In this document: one piece after another, positions 10,001 to 17,452 of the stretch
How positions within the stretch are numbered: position 1 is the first letter of the stretch
Layout of the letters: every line of letters begins with the position of its first letter
Source of the DNA: NORP233 sp050186825
GTDB taxonomy: Bacteria > Planctomycetota > J058
Direction: 5' to 3'
Assembly (NCBI GenBank): GCA_050186825.1
Contig: JBFWYD010000043.1
Coordinates: 27,246-91,245 of the forward strand
DNA length: 64,000 bases
Notes under the pieces: model-generated
Databases searched by the model: none
What the model was told of the DNA's origin: nothing
What the model saw: only the letters and a program-made list of their open reading frames with translations
Translations under genes and position numbers: made by a program

Positions 10001-10588
10001 CAGAGGCCGCTGGTCGTGAACGTCTACAAGGACCGCGAGCAGTACCTGGCCTACGCGGACCCGATCCCCGGGTCGGCCGGCTTCTACGCGCCCGCCCGCC
10101 ACGCCTCCTTCTTCTACGACAACGGCGACGACGTGACCGTGCTCCAGCACGAGGTCACGCACCAGATCCTGGGCGAGACCTCGGGCGGCGGCGGCGCGGC
10201 CTGGCTGGCCGAGGGGGCGGCCGCCTACCTGGAGTGCGCCGCCTTCCGGGACGGCGTCCTGAGCGTGGGCGGCCCGCGCGACAACCACTGGATTCGCGCC
10301 TACCTGGCCGGGCTCCCCCGCGGCGGCGAGCACTCGCTCACGAGCGTGGTCCGCATGACGCGCCAGTCCGAGTGGAACCAGGGCCTGAGCACGCGCAACT
10401 ACCAGGGCGCGGCGGCCGCGGTCCACTTCTTCATGAGCTTCGACGGCGGCCGCTACCGCGGCGACTTCGTGCGCCTGCTGCGCGACTCCTACTACGGGAC
10501 CCCGGTCGACGTGGCCAAGACCCTGAACCTCCCGCTGGACGTGCTGGACCAGCTGATGCGCCGCTTCTACGAGGCGCGGGGCCGCTGA
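7097..10588 (+). CDS. Membrane protein with MJ0042-type zinc ribbon and C-terminal gluzincin (peptidase MA-like) domain
   Basis: GTG at 7097 follows GAGGGGAGGG, 14 nt after the DUF692 stop; 1163 residues. The N-terminus has two CPQC knuckles (MJ0042-type zinc ribbon, residues 10-36), then a Pro/Ala-rich linker, a run of six-residue RREPEP repeats (about 189-220), and one membrane helix (about 239-258). A long Ala/Arg-rich helical region follows. Near the C-terminus, HEVTH at 1018-1022 with the third ligand Glu at about 1039 (AEGAA) gives a HExxH...E gluzincin signature typical of peptidase MA-like domains. It is probably a membrane-tethered protease or protease-like sensor. Substrate unknown. 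Confidence 0.82.
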   Translation: MDGNQIRFRCPQCSSPFEVHVSNAGRRGLCPQCRSPFQVPNLGEVVRAESAAHHRAVDAPSAPPPAPPPPAPSAPPPAPVALSAPPPPPPASAPSPPPALPASAPPAPAIRLELSDEFTPGQELLQPVGVDLPEDWGQRMIELAQSRELELPKAALELQAESAEDTERSGEDAAPEPPRREAEGQTQVRREPEPRREPEPRREPEPRREPEPRREPEPRRERRSDPLSGDSAVMPVRSSNHMLAVGILAGLVGGGLALGLVLKALEPPAPREVASAPRAEGGPAPAAAPEADPRQREQEEAARQQRGREITSRLVERLERDVAYLGEDPPLWRKAERARLQHRLERLRGGPYGQLYARRLDAAQVALGVVEREDQDAQRRQQTGEQSPPGPAADAWRELGGRYALALRDALRFEHGGLQRLIEPEVQRDLRQKLGAELEATLARDPGGVVELAADPSWCGLLYAKPYERMIALAEQLPAAARAGDRRARLLEALRAQRALADSFLAAHRAALAALAARDHARALTALGAAQDPWRAALRRVLERPDVKAWFEPPAGSVSRPDLPAATSLEGDWRRLFVALAAKWKKADRADKPAVAKDLQALLGRIVALARGSHALCTEAVELTDDHPRLFKDEAAALGPGRLELHQLYFEAALRLASGPATFFGLDQWCKDHEHEDWRAKLEDWLAKLRPAGALVGPREKARGQRAEALEAVARFERKRLGQVAGGLEELVAWMREARYGPEEARRALSALISRAVQRAGDPLAAARLQAELALVEDDAAGRKDQKEARAFERKLAALTDEVVKSTLRATERALKAGEPGLAFDLFQYALVLDPENDRAHKGLGHVKVKGEWLRRYAAERLKEGVAWDPSFGWVPLKQRERYERGEVLDPLTRRWTSAAAADAAHEDPRTPWVLRTEHFELRSTARLQRSAWLADRLEAFYLAMFRQYDVFFALKGGAQLIFGVGPSQRPLVVNVYKDREQYLAYADPIPGSAGFYAPARHASFFYDNGDDVTVLQHEVTHQILGETSGGGGAAWLAEGAAAYLECAAFRDGVLSVGGPRDNHWIRAYLAGLPRGGEHSLTSVVRMTRQSEWNQGLSTRNYQGAAAAVHFFMSFDGGRYRGDFVRLLRDSYYGTPVDVAKTLNLPLDVLDQLMRRFYEARGR
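7659..7757 (+). repeat. 18-bp in-frame tandem repeat (RREPEP units) in the gluzincin gene
   Basis: Five to six nearly identical 18-bp units encode RREPEP, a strongly charged Arg/Glu/Pro spacer on the predicted cytoplasmic side of the membrane helix. The near identity of the units suggests recent expansion or slippage. Confidence 0.85.
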
Positions 10589-10592
10589 GCCG

Positions 10593-11618
10593 GTGACCCG
10601 CGTCGCGCTGATCACGGGCGTCACGGGCCAGGACGGGAGCTACCTGGCGGACCTCCTCCTGGCCGAGGGCTACGAGGTCCACGGGATGATCCGCCGCAGC
10701 TCGAGCAGCAACGTGGAGCGGGTCGAGCACCTGACGGGCGCGCGCGACCCGCGGCTGCACCTCCACTACGGCGACATGCTCGACTCGAACTCGCTCTCGG
10801 GGCTGCTCGCGGACGTGGCCCCCGACGAGGTCTACAACCTCGCGGCCCAGAGCCACGTGCGGGTCAGCTTCGACGTGCCGATCTACACCGGCGACGTGAT
10901 CTACCTGGGCACCCTGCGCCTGCTCGAGGCGCTGCGCCGCACGGCCAGGCCGCCGCGCCTCTATCAGGCCTCGACCTCGGAGATGTTCGGCGGGGGGGAG
11001 CCGGGGCCGCTGCGCGAGGGCTCGCGCCTGGAGCCGCGCAGCCCCTACGCGGTGGCCAAGGTCGCGGCCTTCCACCAGACGCGCAACTACCGCGAGGCCT
11101 ACGGGCTGTTCGTGAGCAACGGGATCCTCTTCAACCACGAGTCGCCGCGGCGCGGGCGGGCCTTCGTGACCCGCAAGATCACCCACGGGCTGGCCGCGAT
11201 CCTGGCCGGGCGCGAGCAGGTCCTGACGCTCGGCAACCTCGACGCGCGCCGCGACTGGGGCTTCGCCGGCGACTACGTGCGCGCCATGTGGCTGATGCTC
11301 CAGCACGAGCGGCCCGACGACTTCGTGGTCGCCACGGGCGAGGCGCGCTCGGTGCGCGAGTTCCTCGAGCGCTGCTGCGCCCTGGTCGGCCTCGACCCGG
11401 AGGCCGTGGTCCGGATCGACCCCGGCCTGTTCCGCCCCACCGAGGCGCCCTTCCTGGCCGGCGACGCGAGCAAGGCGCGCGAGGTGCTCGGCTGGGAGCC
11501 CCAGGTCAGCTTCGACGACCTGGCGGCCATGATGCTCGCCCACGACCTGCGCGCGCTCGGCGTGGACCCCGCGGGCTATCCGGCGCTGATGGCGGCGCTG
11601 CCGGCCGTGGCGGGCTGA
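10593..11618 (+). CDS. gmd: GDP-mannose 4,6-dehydratase
   Basis: 341 residues from a GTG at 10593, only 4 nt after the previous stop. It is an extended short-chain dehydratase: TGVTGQDGSYLA nucleotide-binding loop at the start, the RRSSSSN segment that contacts NADP in Gmd enzymes, YNLAAQSHV, the STSEMFG catalytic stretch and SPYAVAK carrying the active Tyr and Lys. It converts GDP-mannose to GDP-4-keto-6-deoxymannose, the first step to GDP-fucose, rhamnose or related sugars for surface glycans. Its GDP-mannose supply fits the phosphomannomutase at 17453. No epimerase/reductase partner (fucose synthase or Rmd) lies in the window. Confidence 0.93.
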   Translation: MTRVALITGVTGQDGSYLADLLLAEGYEVHGMIRRSSSSNVERVEHLTGARDPRLHLHYGDMLDSNSLSGLLADVAPDEVYNLAAQSHVRVSFDVPIYTGDVIYLGTLRLLEALRRTARPPRLYQASTSEMFGGGEPGPLREGSRLEPRSPYAVAKVAAFHQTRNYREAYGLFVSNGILFNHESPRRGRAFVTRKITHGLAAILAGREQVLTLGNLDARRDWGFAGDYVRAMWLMLQHERPDDFVVATGEARSVREFLERCCALVGLDPEAVVRIDPGLFRPTEAPFLAGDASKAREVLGWEPQVSFDDLAAMMLAHDLRALGVDPAGYPALMAALPAVAG

Positions 11619-11708
11619 GCGAGCGCAAGGCAGCCCGAGCTCGAGTCGATGGGAGCTGCGCGGGCGCCCCGCGCAGGCGAAGGGATCAAGAGCTGCGAAG
11701 GCGGTTCT

Positions 11709-11735
11709 TCAACGCAAAGGCGCAAGGACGCAGAG
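11709..11735. repeat. ACGCAAAG/ACGCAGAG-type intergenic repeat, copy 1
   Basis: The AT-richer stretch tcaacgcaaaggcgcaagg followed by acgcagag resembles the stretch at 63707-63740 (tcaacgcagagatcgcagag and so on). It lies downstream of gmd and is noncoding. It looks like a short dispersed repeat of unknown function. Confidence 0.55.
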
Positions 11736-11742
11736 TCGCGAA

Positions 11743-11832
11743 GGGGCCACTCTGGAGTGAGGCCGGGAAAGACGCCGAGGGCGCGAAGGGGCCGCTCTGG
11801 AGGGAGGCCGGGAAAGACGCCGAGGACGCGAA
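11743..11832. repeat. Two 45-bp tandem direct repeats in the gmd/TerB gap
   Basis: Positions 11743-11787 and 11788-11832 are identical except for three substitutions. They directly follow the ACGCAAAG repeat and fill most of the 284-bp gap between gmd and the TerB-like gene. No ORF with plausible codon use crosses them. The rest of the gap shows nothing recognisable. Confidence 0.8.
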
Positions 11833-11902
11833 GGGTCGGGTTGGCTCGTCTCTCCGGATGACGTGCGGCCGCTCGGCTCGAGCTTCCTGGTCGCGACGAG
11901 GG

Positions 11903-12295
11903 TCAGCTCCCCTTGAGCTTTCGCCCCGTGCTCTTGATGCGCTCGACGATCCGCTTGGCCAGCGTCTCCTTGTCGAGCCCGAAGGTGATCGCGAACTTGG
12001 CCAGACGCTCCTGCTCCGCGGTCGAGAGCACGCCGTCGATCATGGTGATGTCGATCATGGAGTCGATCATCAGCTGGCGCTCCTCGGGCCGGCGGCCCAC
12101 GCCGAGCGACTGCCCGGCCGCGCCCTCGGCCTCGAGCGCGGTGCCCTCGACGTCGGCGATCTCGAAGCGGCGCCGGTAGTCGTCGAGGTAGCCCCGCTCC
12201 TGGCTCGCGACCTCGCCGTCGCAGTGGGCGAGGTGGCAGAGCACGCGGTAGATCCGGCGCACGCCGTTGTGGGAGACCCCCTCGATGTCCGACAC
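11903..12295 (-). CDS. TerB-like tellurite-resistance family protein
   Basis: The GTG at 12295 is chosen because AGGAGG sits 5 nt upstream; an open frame extends further but reads as low-complexity Arg/Pro. 130 residues. The helical pattern IYRVLCHLAHCDGEVASQE and later ITMIDGVLSTAEQERL shows the two acidic DG-x-hydrophobic motifs of TerB/DjlA-N domains, which are thought to bind divalent metal. No J domain or membrane helix is present. Function unknown beyond the TerB fold. A second TerB domain occurs at 41417. Confidence 0.75.
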   Translation of the reverse strand: MSDIEGVSHNGVRRIYRVLCHLAHCDGEVASQERGYLDDYRRRFEIADVEGTALEAEGAAGQSLGVGRRPEERQLMIDSMIDITMIDGVLSTAEQERLAKFAITFGLDKETLAKRIVERIKSTGRKLKGS

Positions 12296-12339
12296 GCCCG
12301 CCTCCTGCGACGGCCTCGGGCGCCGTCCCCAGCGCGCGC

Positions 12340-12345
12340 AGCCTA
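12340..12345 (-). promoter_or_regulatory. Candidate -10 box (TAGGCT) for the TerB-like gene
   Basis: TAGGCT on the minus strand 44 nt upstream of the GTG at 12295. It is identical to the -10 boxes proposed for carH and the DCC gene. No clear -35 box is visible. Confidence 0.4.
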
Positions 12346-12384
12346 CCGCGCGGCCCGGGGCCGGGCCACATCGCGAGGGAGGCA

Positions 12385-12804
12385 CTAATTCAGCAGCTGC
12401 GGGACCAGGAGCGAGAAGGTGGCCACCTCGGCGTCGAAGGCGCTCCCGTCGTCCTTCAGCATCCGGTAGCTGCCGCGCATGCTCCCGCTGGTCGTCGGCA
12501 GCGGGCAGAAGCTCGTGTACTCGTGCTCCTCGCCCGGCAGCAGGCGCGGCTGCTCGCCGACCACCCCGGGGCCGCGCACGTGCTCGACCCGGCCCGCGGC
12601 GTCGGTGATCACCCAGTGGCGGCTGACGAGCTGCACGGGCTCGTCGCCCTCGTTCTTGATCCGGACCCGGTAGGCGAAGAAGAAGCGCTGCTCCGCCGGG
12701 GCGCTGTGGCTGGGGACGTACTGGGCCAGGACCTCGACGCGCACCCCGCGCGTGGTCGCGGACGAGGTGCCCGGCAGCCCGCGGATCCCGAAGGGGTCGC
12801 TCAC
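12385..12804 (-). CDS. apaG: ApaG-family protein
   Basis: 139 residues from a GTG at 12804; the start lies one base past the stop of the upstream TlpA-like gene (TGAG-GTGA spacing), suggesting coupling. The immunoglobulin-like ApaG domain covers almost all of it: VRVEVLAQYVP strand, FFFAYRVRIKNEGDEPVQLVSRHWVI core, then GPGVVGEQPRLLPGEEHEYTS and GSMRGSYRM, all family hallmarks. ApaG was first named with the corC/apaH loci in enterobacteria; a role in Co2+/Mg2+ homeostasis is suggested but unproven. The family call is firm. Confidence 0.93.
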   Translation of the reverse strand: MSDPFGIRGLPGTSSATTRGVRVEVLAQYVPSHSAPAEQRFFFAYRVRIKNEGDEPVQLVSRHWVITDAAGRVEHVRGPGVVGEQPRLLPGEEHEYTSFCPLPTTSGSMRGSYRMLKDDGSAFDAEVATFSLLVPQLLN

Positions 12805-12805
12805 C

Positions 12806-13873
12806 TCAGAAGGGCTTCTTCTCGTCGGAGCCGGGCGCCGGCGTCGGCGCCGGCGCGGGCTCGGCCAGGAGCCCGTCGACGAGCTTCTTGAGCGCGTCGA
12901 GGTCGCGGAAGCCGACCTCGCGGGCGCGGACGCGGCCCTGCCGGTCGAGGAACAGGGTCGTGGGGAAGGCCTCGAGGTTGGGGACCTTGGCCAGGTCCTC
13001 CTGCTTGGTCAGGAGCGCCAGCGGGTACTCCACCCCCAGCTCCTTGGCGAAGGCGCGCACGCCCGCCGTCACCTGCTCGCCGCCCTGGCCGCGCTCCCAG
13101 GTCATGCCCACGACCTCGAGCTTGCCGGCGAGCTCCTTGCGCAGCTTGACGAAGTGGGGGATCTCGGCGCGACAGGGCGGGCACCAGGTGCCCCAGTAGT
13201 CCACGATCACCACCTTGCCGCGCAGGTCCGAGAGCTTCAGCACCTTGCCGTCCAGGGTCGTGACCTTGAAGTCGTAGGGGAACAGCGCCTCCTTGCTCAG
13301 CTCGGCCTTGGCCGCCTCGACCGCCTGCTTGGCCAGGCGGGCCTGGACGCGCTCCAGCATGTTCACGAAGCGCGGGTGCTCGCGGATCGAGGCCAGGTCG
13401 GGGTCGGTCTCGACGCGGCGCAGGTCCTCGTAGCCGCGCTCGAGCGCCTTGGCCAGCGCGCTCAGCGCCTCGTCGGCCTTGCCCTGGCGGGCCTGGGCGC
13501 AGGCGGTGTTGTAGCGGGCGATCTGCTCGACCAGCAGCAGCCGCTCCTGGGGGACGCCCTCGACCTTGGGCAGGAGCTCGAGCACGCGCCCGTAGGCCGC
13601 GACCGCGCGCTCGTAGCGCGCCTTGCCCTGGGCGACCCGCTCGTCGGTGCTGCCCTCGGGGGCGAGCAGGCGGGCGCCCGCCTCCATCTCGTCGTAGGCC
13701 TCGGTCATGAGCCGCGACACGGAGGCCTGGATGGCCGCCTGCGACTCCTTCTCCTGCGCTGGCCCCTTCGCTGGCCCCTTCGCTGGCTCCTGGGCAGGTT
13801 CCTGGGCGGCGACGGGCGCGGCCGCGAGCGCGGCCGCGAGCGCGGCGAGTGTGAACAGGGCGAGGGCGCGCAT
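12806..13873 (-). CDS. Exported TlpA/ResA-like thioredoxin-fold protein
   Basis: The ATG at 13873 is preceded by GGAGG and starts a clear Sec signal (hydrophobic 3-20, cleavage near AAPVAAQ). 355 residues. The mature N-terminus is a TPR-like helical region (about 45-190). A thioredoxin domain follows, with VIVDYWGTWCPPC; the redox cysteines are C231 and C234. The cis-Pro loop is PNLEAFPTTLFLD. It probably reduces or isomerises disulfides in exported proteins, possibly cytochrome c maturation substrates. A minus-strand TAACAT box 20 nt upstream could be its -10. It probably forms an operon with apaG. Confidence 0.88.
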   Translation of the reverse strand: MRALALFTLAALAAALAAAPVAAQEPAQEPAKGPAKGPAQEKESQAAIQASVSRLMTEAYDEMEAGARLLAPEGSTDERVAQGKARYERAVAAYGRVLELLPKVEGVPQERLLLVEQIARYNTACAQARQGKADEALSALAKALERGYEDLRRVETDPDLASIREHPRFVNMLERVQARLAKQAVEAAKAELSKEALFPYDFKVTTLDGKVLKLSDLRGKVVIVDYWGTWCPPCRAEIPHFVKLRKELAGKLEVVGMTWERGQGGEQVTAGVRAFAKELGVEYPLALLTKQEDLAKVPNLEAFPTTLFLDRQGRVRAREVGFRDLDALKKLVDGLLAEPAPAPTPAPGSDEKKPF

Positions 13874-13989
13874 GGGGGCCTCCGGGGCGGGCATGTTACC
13901 CCGCTGGAGCGCGACCCTCGACCGCCCTTCCCGGGTGTGCGCGGCGTGTATGGTGTCCGCCCGTTCCACACCCAGAGGAGGGATCGATC

Positions 13990-14937
13990 ATGCAACCGCC
14001 CCCCGGAATGCCCCCCGGAATGCCCCCCGGCCCCCCGCCCGGAATGCCCCCCGGCCCACCCCCCGGCATGCCGCCCGGCCCGCCCCCCGGTGGCGGCTAC
14101 GGCCCGCCTCCCGGCGGCCCGCCGCCCGGCCCGCCCCCCGGCCAGACCGTCCCCGGCCACAACCCTGTGGCCGCCGCCGCGCAGCAGCGCGCCGCGCAGG
14201 CGGCCGCGGCCATGGCCAGCGTGGGCGTCAGCCCGGACAAGCTCCAGGGGATGCTCGCCGACCAGGTCAAGGCCAAGCCGGTGTCCATGATCGGCAAGGT
14301 GCTGTTCGTGGTCGGCTTCGCGCTGTTCAGCCTGACCACCTTCGTGGGCGGCTGGAATCGCGCCGCCTACAAGGCGGCCAACGGGGAGATCGGCGCGATC
14401 AAGGCCCGCAACTGGGACGAGCCGATCGAGCCCGGGATGCCGAAGGAGGCGCCGGACCCGACCAAGGGCGAGTACCGCTACATGTACGGCGCCATGGCCG
14501 ACGTGCAGGGCTCCGACCCGCCCAAGAAGCAGTTCAAGATCGACATCACCGCCGACATGCAGAAGGCGATCGACGAGGACAACAAGAAGCGCAAGGAGGC
14601 CTTCGAGAAGGCGCGCGACGACTGGCACACGGGTCCCTACAAGGAGTACGCCGAGGCCAAGTGGAAGTACGACCTCGAGTTCTGGAAGGACAACCCGCAC
14701 GAGAAGATCACGCGTATCAACGAGCTGACCCAGGCGGCCGCCAAGGCGCGCCACAAGTCCGGGATCTCGGTGATGGGCTACTTCGTGCGCTGGCTGGGCC
14801 TGGGGCTGATGTTCCTGGGCATGGCCCTGCTCGCGGTCCTCGGTGACAAGCAGGAGCAGCTCGTGGCCCTGCTGGTGCTCGGGATCGGGTTGATCTGGCC
14901 CATGGTCAACATGGGCTTCATCCCGCTCCTCGACTGA
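13990..14937 (+). CDS. Pro/Gly/Met-rich N-terminal membrane protein of unknown function
   Basis: ATG at 13990 with a GAGGAGGG site. 315 residues. Residues 1-50 are a GMPPGPPP-type low-complexity tail. A membrane helix follows at about 98-116 (VLFVVGFALFSLTTF), then a charged soluble loop of about 140 residues rich in Lys/Glu/Tyr, and two to three closely packed helices at the C-terminus (about 258-312). Such Pro-rich tails often bind SH3-like or WW-like partners or phase-separate, but no function can be assigned. A strong hairpin follows the stop, so it is probably monocistronic. Confidence 0.78.
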   Translation: MQPPPGMPPGMPPGPPPGMPPGPPPGMPPGPPPGGGYGPPPGGPPPGPPPGQTVPGHNPVAAAAQQRAAQAAAAMASVGVSPDKLQGMLADQVKAKPVSMIGKVLFVVGFALFSLTTFVGGWNRAAYKAANGEIGAIKARNWDEPIEPGMPKEAPDPTKGEYRYMYGAMADVQGSDPPKKQFKIDITADMQKAIDEDNKKRKEAFEKARDDWHTGPYKEYAEAKWKYDLEFWKDNPHEKITRINELTQAAAKARHKSGISVMGYFVRWLGLGLMFLGMALLAVLGDKQEQLVALLVLGIGLIWPMVNMGFIPLLD

Positions 14938-14955
14938 GTCGGGAGACGATCACCG

Positions 14956-14987
14956 GGGCGCCCGCGACCGCTCGGTCGCGGGCGCCC
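14956..14987 (+). terminator. Perfect 14-bp hairpin after the Pro-rich membrane protein gene
   Basis: gggcgcccgcgacc pairs perfectly with ggtcgcgggcgccc around a 4-nt loop, 18 nt past the stop at 14937. No T-tract follows, so it is either a T-less intrinsic terminator or an mRNA 3' stabiliser. Confidence 0.65.
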
Positions 14988-15034
14988 GCATGTACGCGCC
15001 CCTGGCTAGGATCCGCAGGGGTGGGGTGGCCGAG

Positions 15035-15040
15035 TAGGAT
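15035..15040 (+). promoter_or_regulatory. Candidate -10 box (TAGGAT) for the pseudokinase gene
   Basis: TAGGAT 30 nt before the GTG at 15071; a second identical hexamer lies at 15007-15012. Both belong to the recurrent -10-like set. No strong -35 box is visible. Confidence 0.4.
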
Positions 15041-15070
15041 TCGGGCGATCGAGCCTCCAGGAGTGCGCCG

Positions 15071-17131
15071 GTGCGAGAAGGGACGGTGATCGCGGACCGC
15101 TACCGGGTCGAGCAGCTCCTGGTCCGGCGGGGCCTGCACCAGGTCTACCTCGGCGTGGACCTCACCCACGAGGCGCCGGTCGCGATCAAGCTGCTCACGC
15201 CCTCGACCGCCTACTACGAGCACCACGACCAGGTGCAGCGCGCGCTGCGGCTGGGGCGCGAGCTCGAGCGCGCCTCGGCGGGGATCGTGCGCCCGCTGGA
15301 CGGCGGCGAGGCCGGCGACTCGCTGTTCCTGATCATGGACTACATCCCCGGCGCCGAGGACCTCGACCTGAGCACGGGCCCGGTCGAGGAGCGGCTGCGC
15401 AAGCTGCGGCGGGTGGCCCTGCTCCTGCGCGAGCTGCACGCGCTGCGCGTGGTGCACCGCGACGCGCGGCCCGGCAACTTCCTGGTCGGGAGCAGCGGGC
15501 GGATCCACCTGACCAACTTCCGCCTGGCGCGCTCGCTCGACGACCGCCTGGACGACGGCGACATCGTGCGCAGCATCCTGGCCACGGCGACCCCGTATTC
15601 CTACCTGGCGCCCGAGCTCCTGGCCCGCGGCCCGCTCGACACCGGCATGGACGTCTATCCGCTGGGGGTGATGCTCTTCCAGCTCCTGACCGGCGAGCTC
15701 CCCTTCCAGGGCACGGCCGACGACGTGATCGCGCTGCACAAGGAGGTGCGCGGCGGGCACATCCCCATGCCGCTCCCGACCAACGTCCGCCCCAGCGTGC
15801 CGCCGGGCTTCGACGAGGTGGTCGAGTGGTCGATGCACGTCGACCCCTTCCAGCGCTTCGCCACCGTGGACGAGTTCCTGAGCGCCCTCGACGAGGTGGC
15901 CCCCGACCTGCGGCGCGGCGCGGGCGGCGGCGGCGGCGGCGGGCGCAGCCACCCGCCGCAGCGCCAGGCCCCGCCGCCCGTCCCGGCGCGGCCGAGCGAG
16001 CGCATGCACCGCCTGCGCGACGCGGGCGTCACGGGCGGGCCCGAGGCGCCCCCCGCCCACACCTCACGCCTGGAGCGGGGGCCGCTCGAGCCGGCCCCGG
16101 TCCCCCAGGGGGCGGTCCCCCAGGGCGGCGGCCTGACCACGGGGCGGCTGGAGAAGCTGCTCGCGGCCACGCCCGAGGAGCAGATCGACCCGCGCACCAG
16201 GCTCCTGGTCGACATGCGGCGCACGCTGCCGCTGGTCGGCGGCGGCGTGAGCCTGGCCATGGACAGCCACGAGGTCAAGTTCGTGTGCTTCTCGGCGCAG
16301 GAGGACATCTCGGGCACGGTCGCGCTGGCCTACGGCGTCGCCGACCCCGAGGGGCGCTTCGGGCGCGTCGAGCAGCGCGTGACCCTCGACCTCGCCAGCG
16401 CCCAGGGCACGCCCAGCGGGCTCGTGAACCTGCTCCACGCGGCCAACACCGTGAACCTCTACGGCGCCGGGCTCTCCTGCCAGTTCGGCGAGGAGCGGCT
16501 GCGCCTGCGCCGCGCCGTGCTGCTCGGGCCGGGGGCGCCGCTCGAGGCGGACGACCTCCAGCGCCACGTCGACCTCCTGCTGCGCATCTGGCCGGCCGCC
16601 TTCGCCGCCCTGCGCGACGTGCAGGAGGGCGCGGCCTGGAACGAGAGCATGGCCTTCCTGGTCCGCCCCGAGGCCCCGGACCCCGAGCGCCTGGAGACCC
16701 TGCGCGACATGCTCGACCGCGAGGGCTACGCGGTCGAGCAGCTCGAGGGCGGGCGGCTGGGGATCGGCCTCGACGCGGACCGGGTCGAGCTCGCCTGCTT
16801 CGCCGAGCAGACCCTGGGCACCTTCCTGGTGCGCGCCTGGCAGGCGCCCAAGGCCGAGGCCCGCGCGCTGAAGAAGGGCAAGCACGCGCGCGAGGTCGAG
16901 GCGCTGCTCGAGGAGCTGAACCGCAAGAACCTCGACGCCTTCTACGCGCTCGCCTGGGACCCCAAGCGCGGCGTGATCGCCCAGGCCCCCCTGGCCGAGG
17001 CCGCCTTCGTCCCGGAGCGGCTCGACCTCTACCTGAGCCTGCTGCGCGCCTCGCGCGACGAGGTCTTCGTGTCCCTGGGCGAGGGCGACGCCCCGGCCGC
17101 CAAGAAGTCCTGGCTCCCCTGGAGGCGCTAA
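15071..17131 (+). CDS. Predicted Ser/Thr pseudokinase with long C-terminal domain
   Basis: GTG at 15071 after CTCCAGGAG; 686 residues, no membrane helix. The N-terminal 280 residues have the Hanks fold: VAIK with K40, a YLAPE motif and an αF-like MDVYPLGVMLFQLLTG stretch. However, the glycine loop is lost (LLVRRGLHQVYLG), the catalytic loop reads HRDARPGN (129-136), and the DFG Asp is replaced by Asn (TNFR, N149). The metal-binding Asp is therefore missing and phosphotransfer is doubtful. A Gly/Pro/Arg linker (about 280-370) leads to an unrecognised alpha/beta region of about 300 residues. It likely acts as a scaffold or ATP sensor. Confidence 0.82.
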   Translation: MREGTVIADRYRVEQLLVRRGLHQVYLGVDLTHEAPVAIKLLTPSTAYYEHHDQVQRALRLGRELERASAGIVRPLDGGEAGDSLFLIMDYIPGAEDLDLSTGPVEERLRKLRRVALLLRELHALRVVHRDARPGNFLVGSSGRIHLTNFRLARSLDDRLDDGDIVRSILATATPYSYLAPELLARGPLDTGMDVYPLGVMLFQLLTGELPFQGTADDVIALHKEVRGGHIPMPLPTNVRPSVPPGFDEVVEWSMHVDPFQRFATVDEFLSALDEVAPDLRRGAGGGGGGGRSHPPQRQAPPPVPARPSERMHRLRDAGVTGGPEAPPAHTSRLERGPLEPAPVPQGAVPQGGGLTTGRLEKLLAATPEEQIDPRTRLLVDMRRTLPLVGGGVSLAMDSHEVKFVCFSAQEDISGTVALAYGVADPEGRFGRVEQRVTLDLASAQGTPSGLVNLLHAANTVNLYGAGLSCQFGEERLRLRRAVLLGPGAPLEADDLQRHVDLLLRIWPAAFAALRDVQEGAAWNESMAFLVRPEAPDPERLETLRDMLDREGYAVEQLEGGRLGIGLDADRVELACFAEQTLGTFLVRAWQAPKAEARALKKGKHAREVEALLEELNRKNLDAFYALAWDPKRGVIAQAPLAEAAFVPERLDLYLSLLRASRDEVFVSLGEGDAPAAKKSWLPWRR

Positions 17132-17166
17132 CCGGCGCCAACCGCTCGATTGGATGCCAGCGGCTT

Positions 17167-17291
17167 CCGTGCTCGTGCTCGTGCTCGTGCTCGTGATCGT
17201 CGACGTGAGCGTGGACGTGATCGCGACTACGTCTACGACCACGAAACCGAGCACGAGCACGAGGGAACCTGATCAGGTCAACCGGGCGGCG
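17167..17291 (+). repeat. Dispersed palindromic intergenic repeat, copy A
   Basis: It begins 36 nt after the pseudokinase stop. Hexameric cgtgct units on the left are complementary to agcacg units on the right, so the RNA can fold into a long imperfect hairpin. Positions 17191-17250 are identical base for base to 59577-59636 (60 of 60). The 321-bp gap 17132-17452 holds this repeat, then a candidate -10 (TAGAAT at 17383-17388) and the GAGGAGG site of the phosphomannomutase gene. Confidence 0.9.
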
Positions 17292-17452
17292 GCGCTAGCC
17301 GGCGCTCCCCTTCCTTGGGCTTCGCCCACGGGGCATGGTCGCGGGGGACTGGTCACCGGGACCTGGTCATTTGGGACGGGGCTAGAATCCGCGCCCCCGG
17401 GGGGGACCCGGGCCGGCGCAGGGTTACATTCGCCCGCCCGCGAGGAGGCAGC

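Noticed and set aside
14956..14987. The 14-bp hairpin as a riboswitch or sRNA of the downstream kinase
   Set aside because: It is a simple perfect stem directly behind a stop codon with no conserved riboswitch loops; a terminator or 3' stabiliser explains it.
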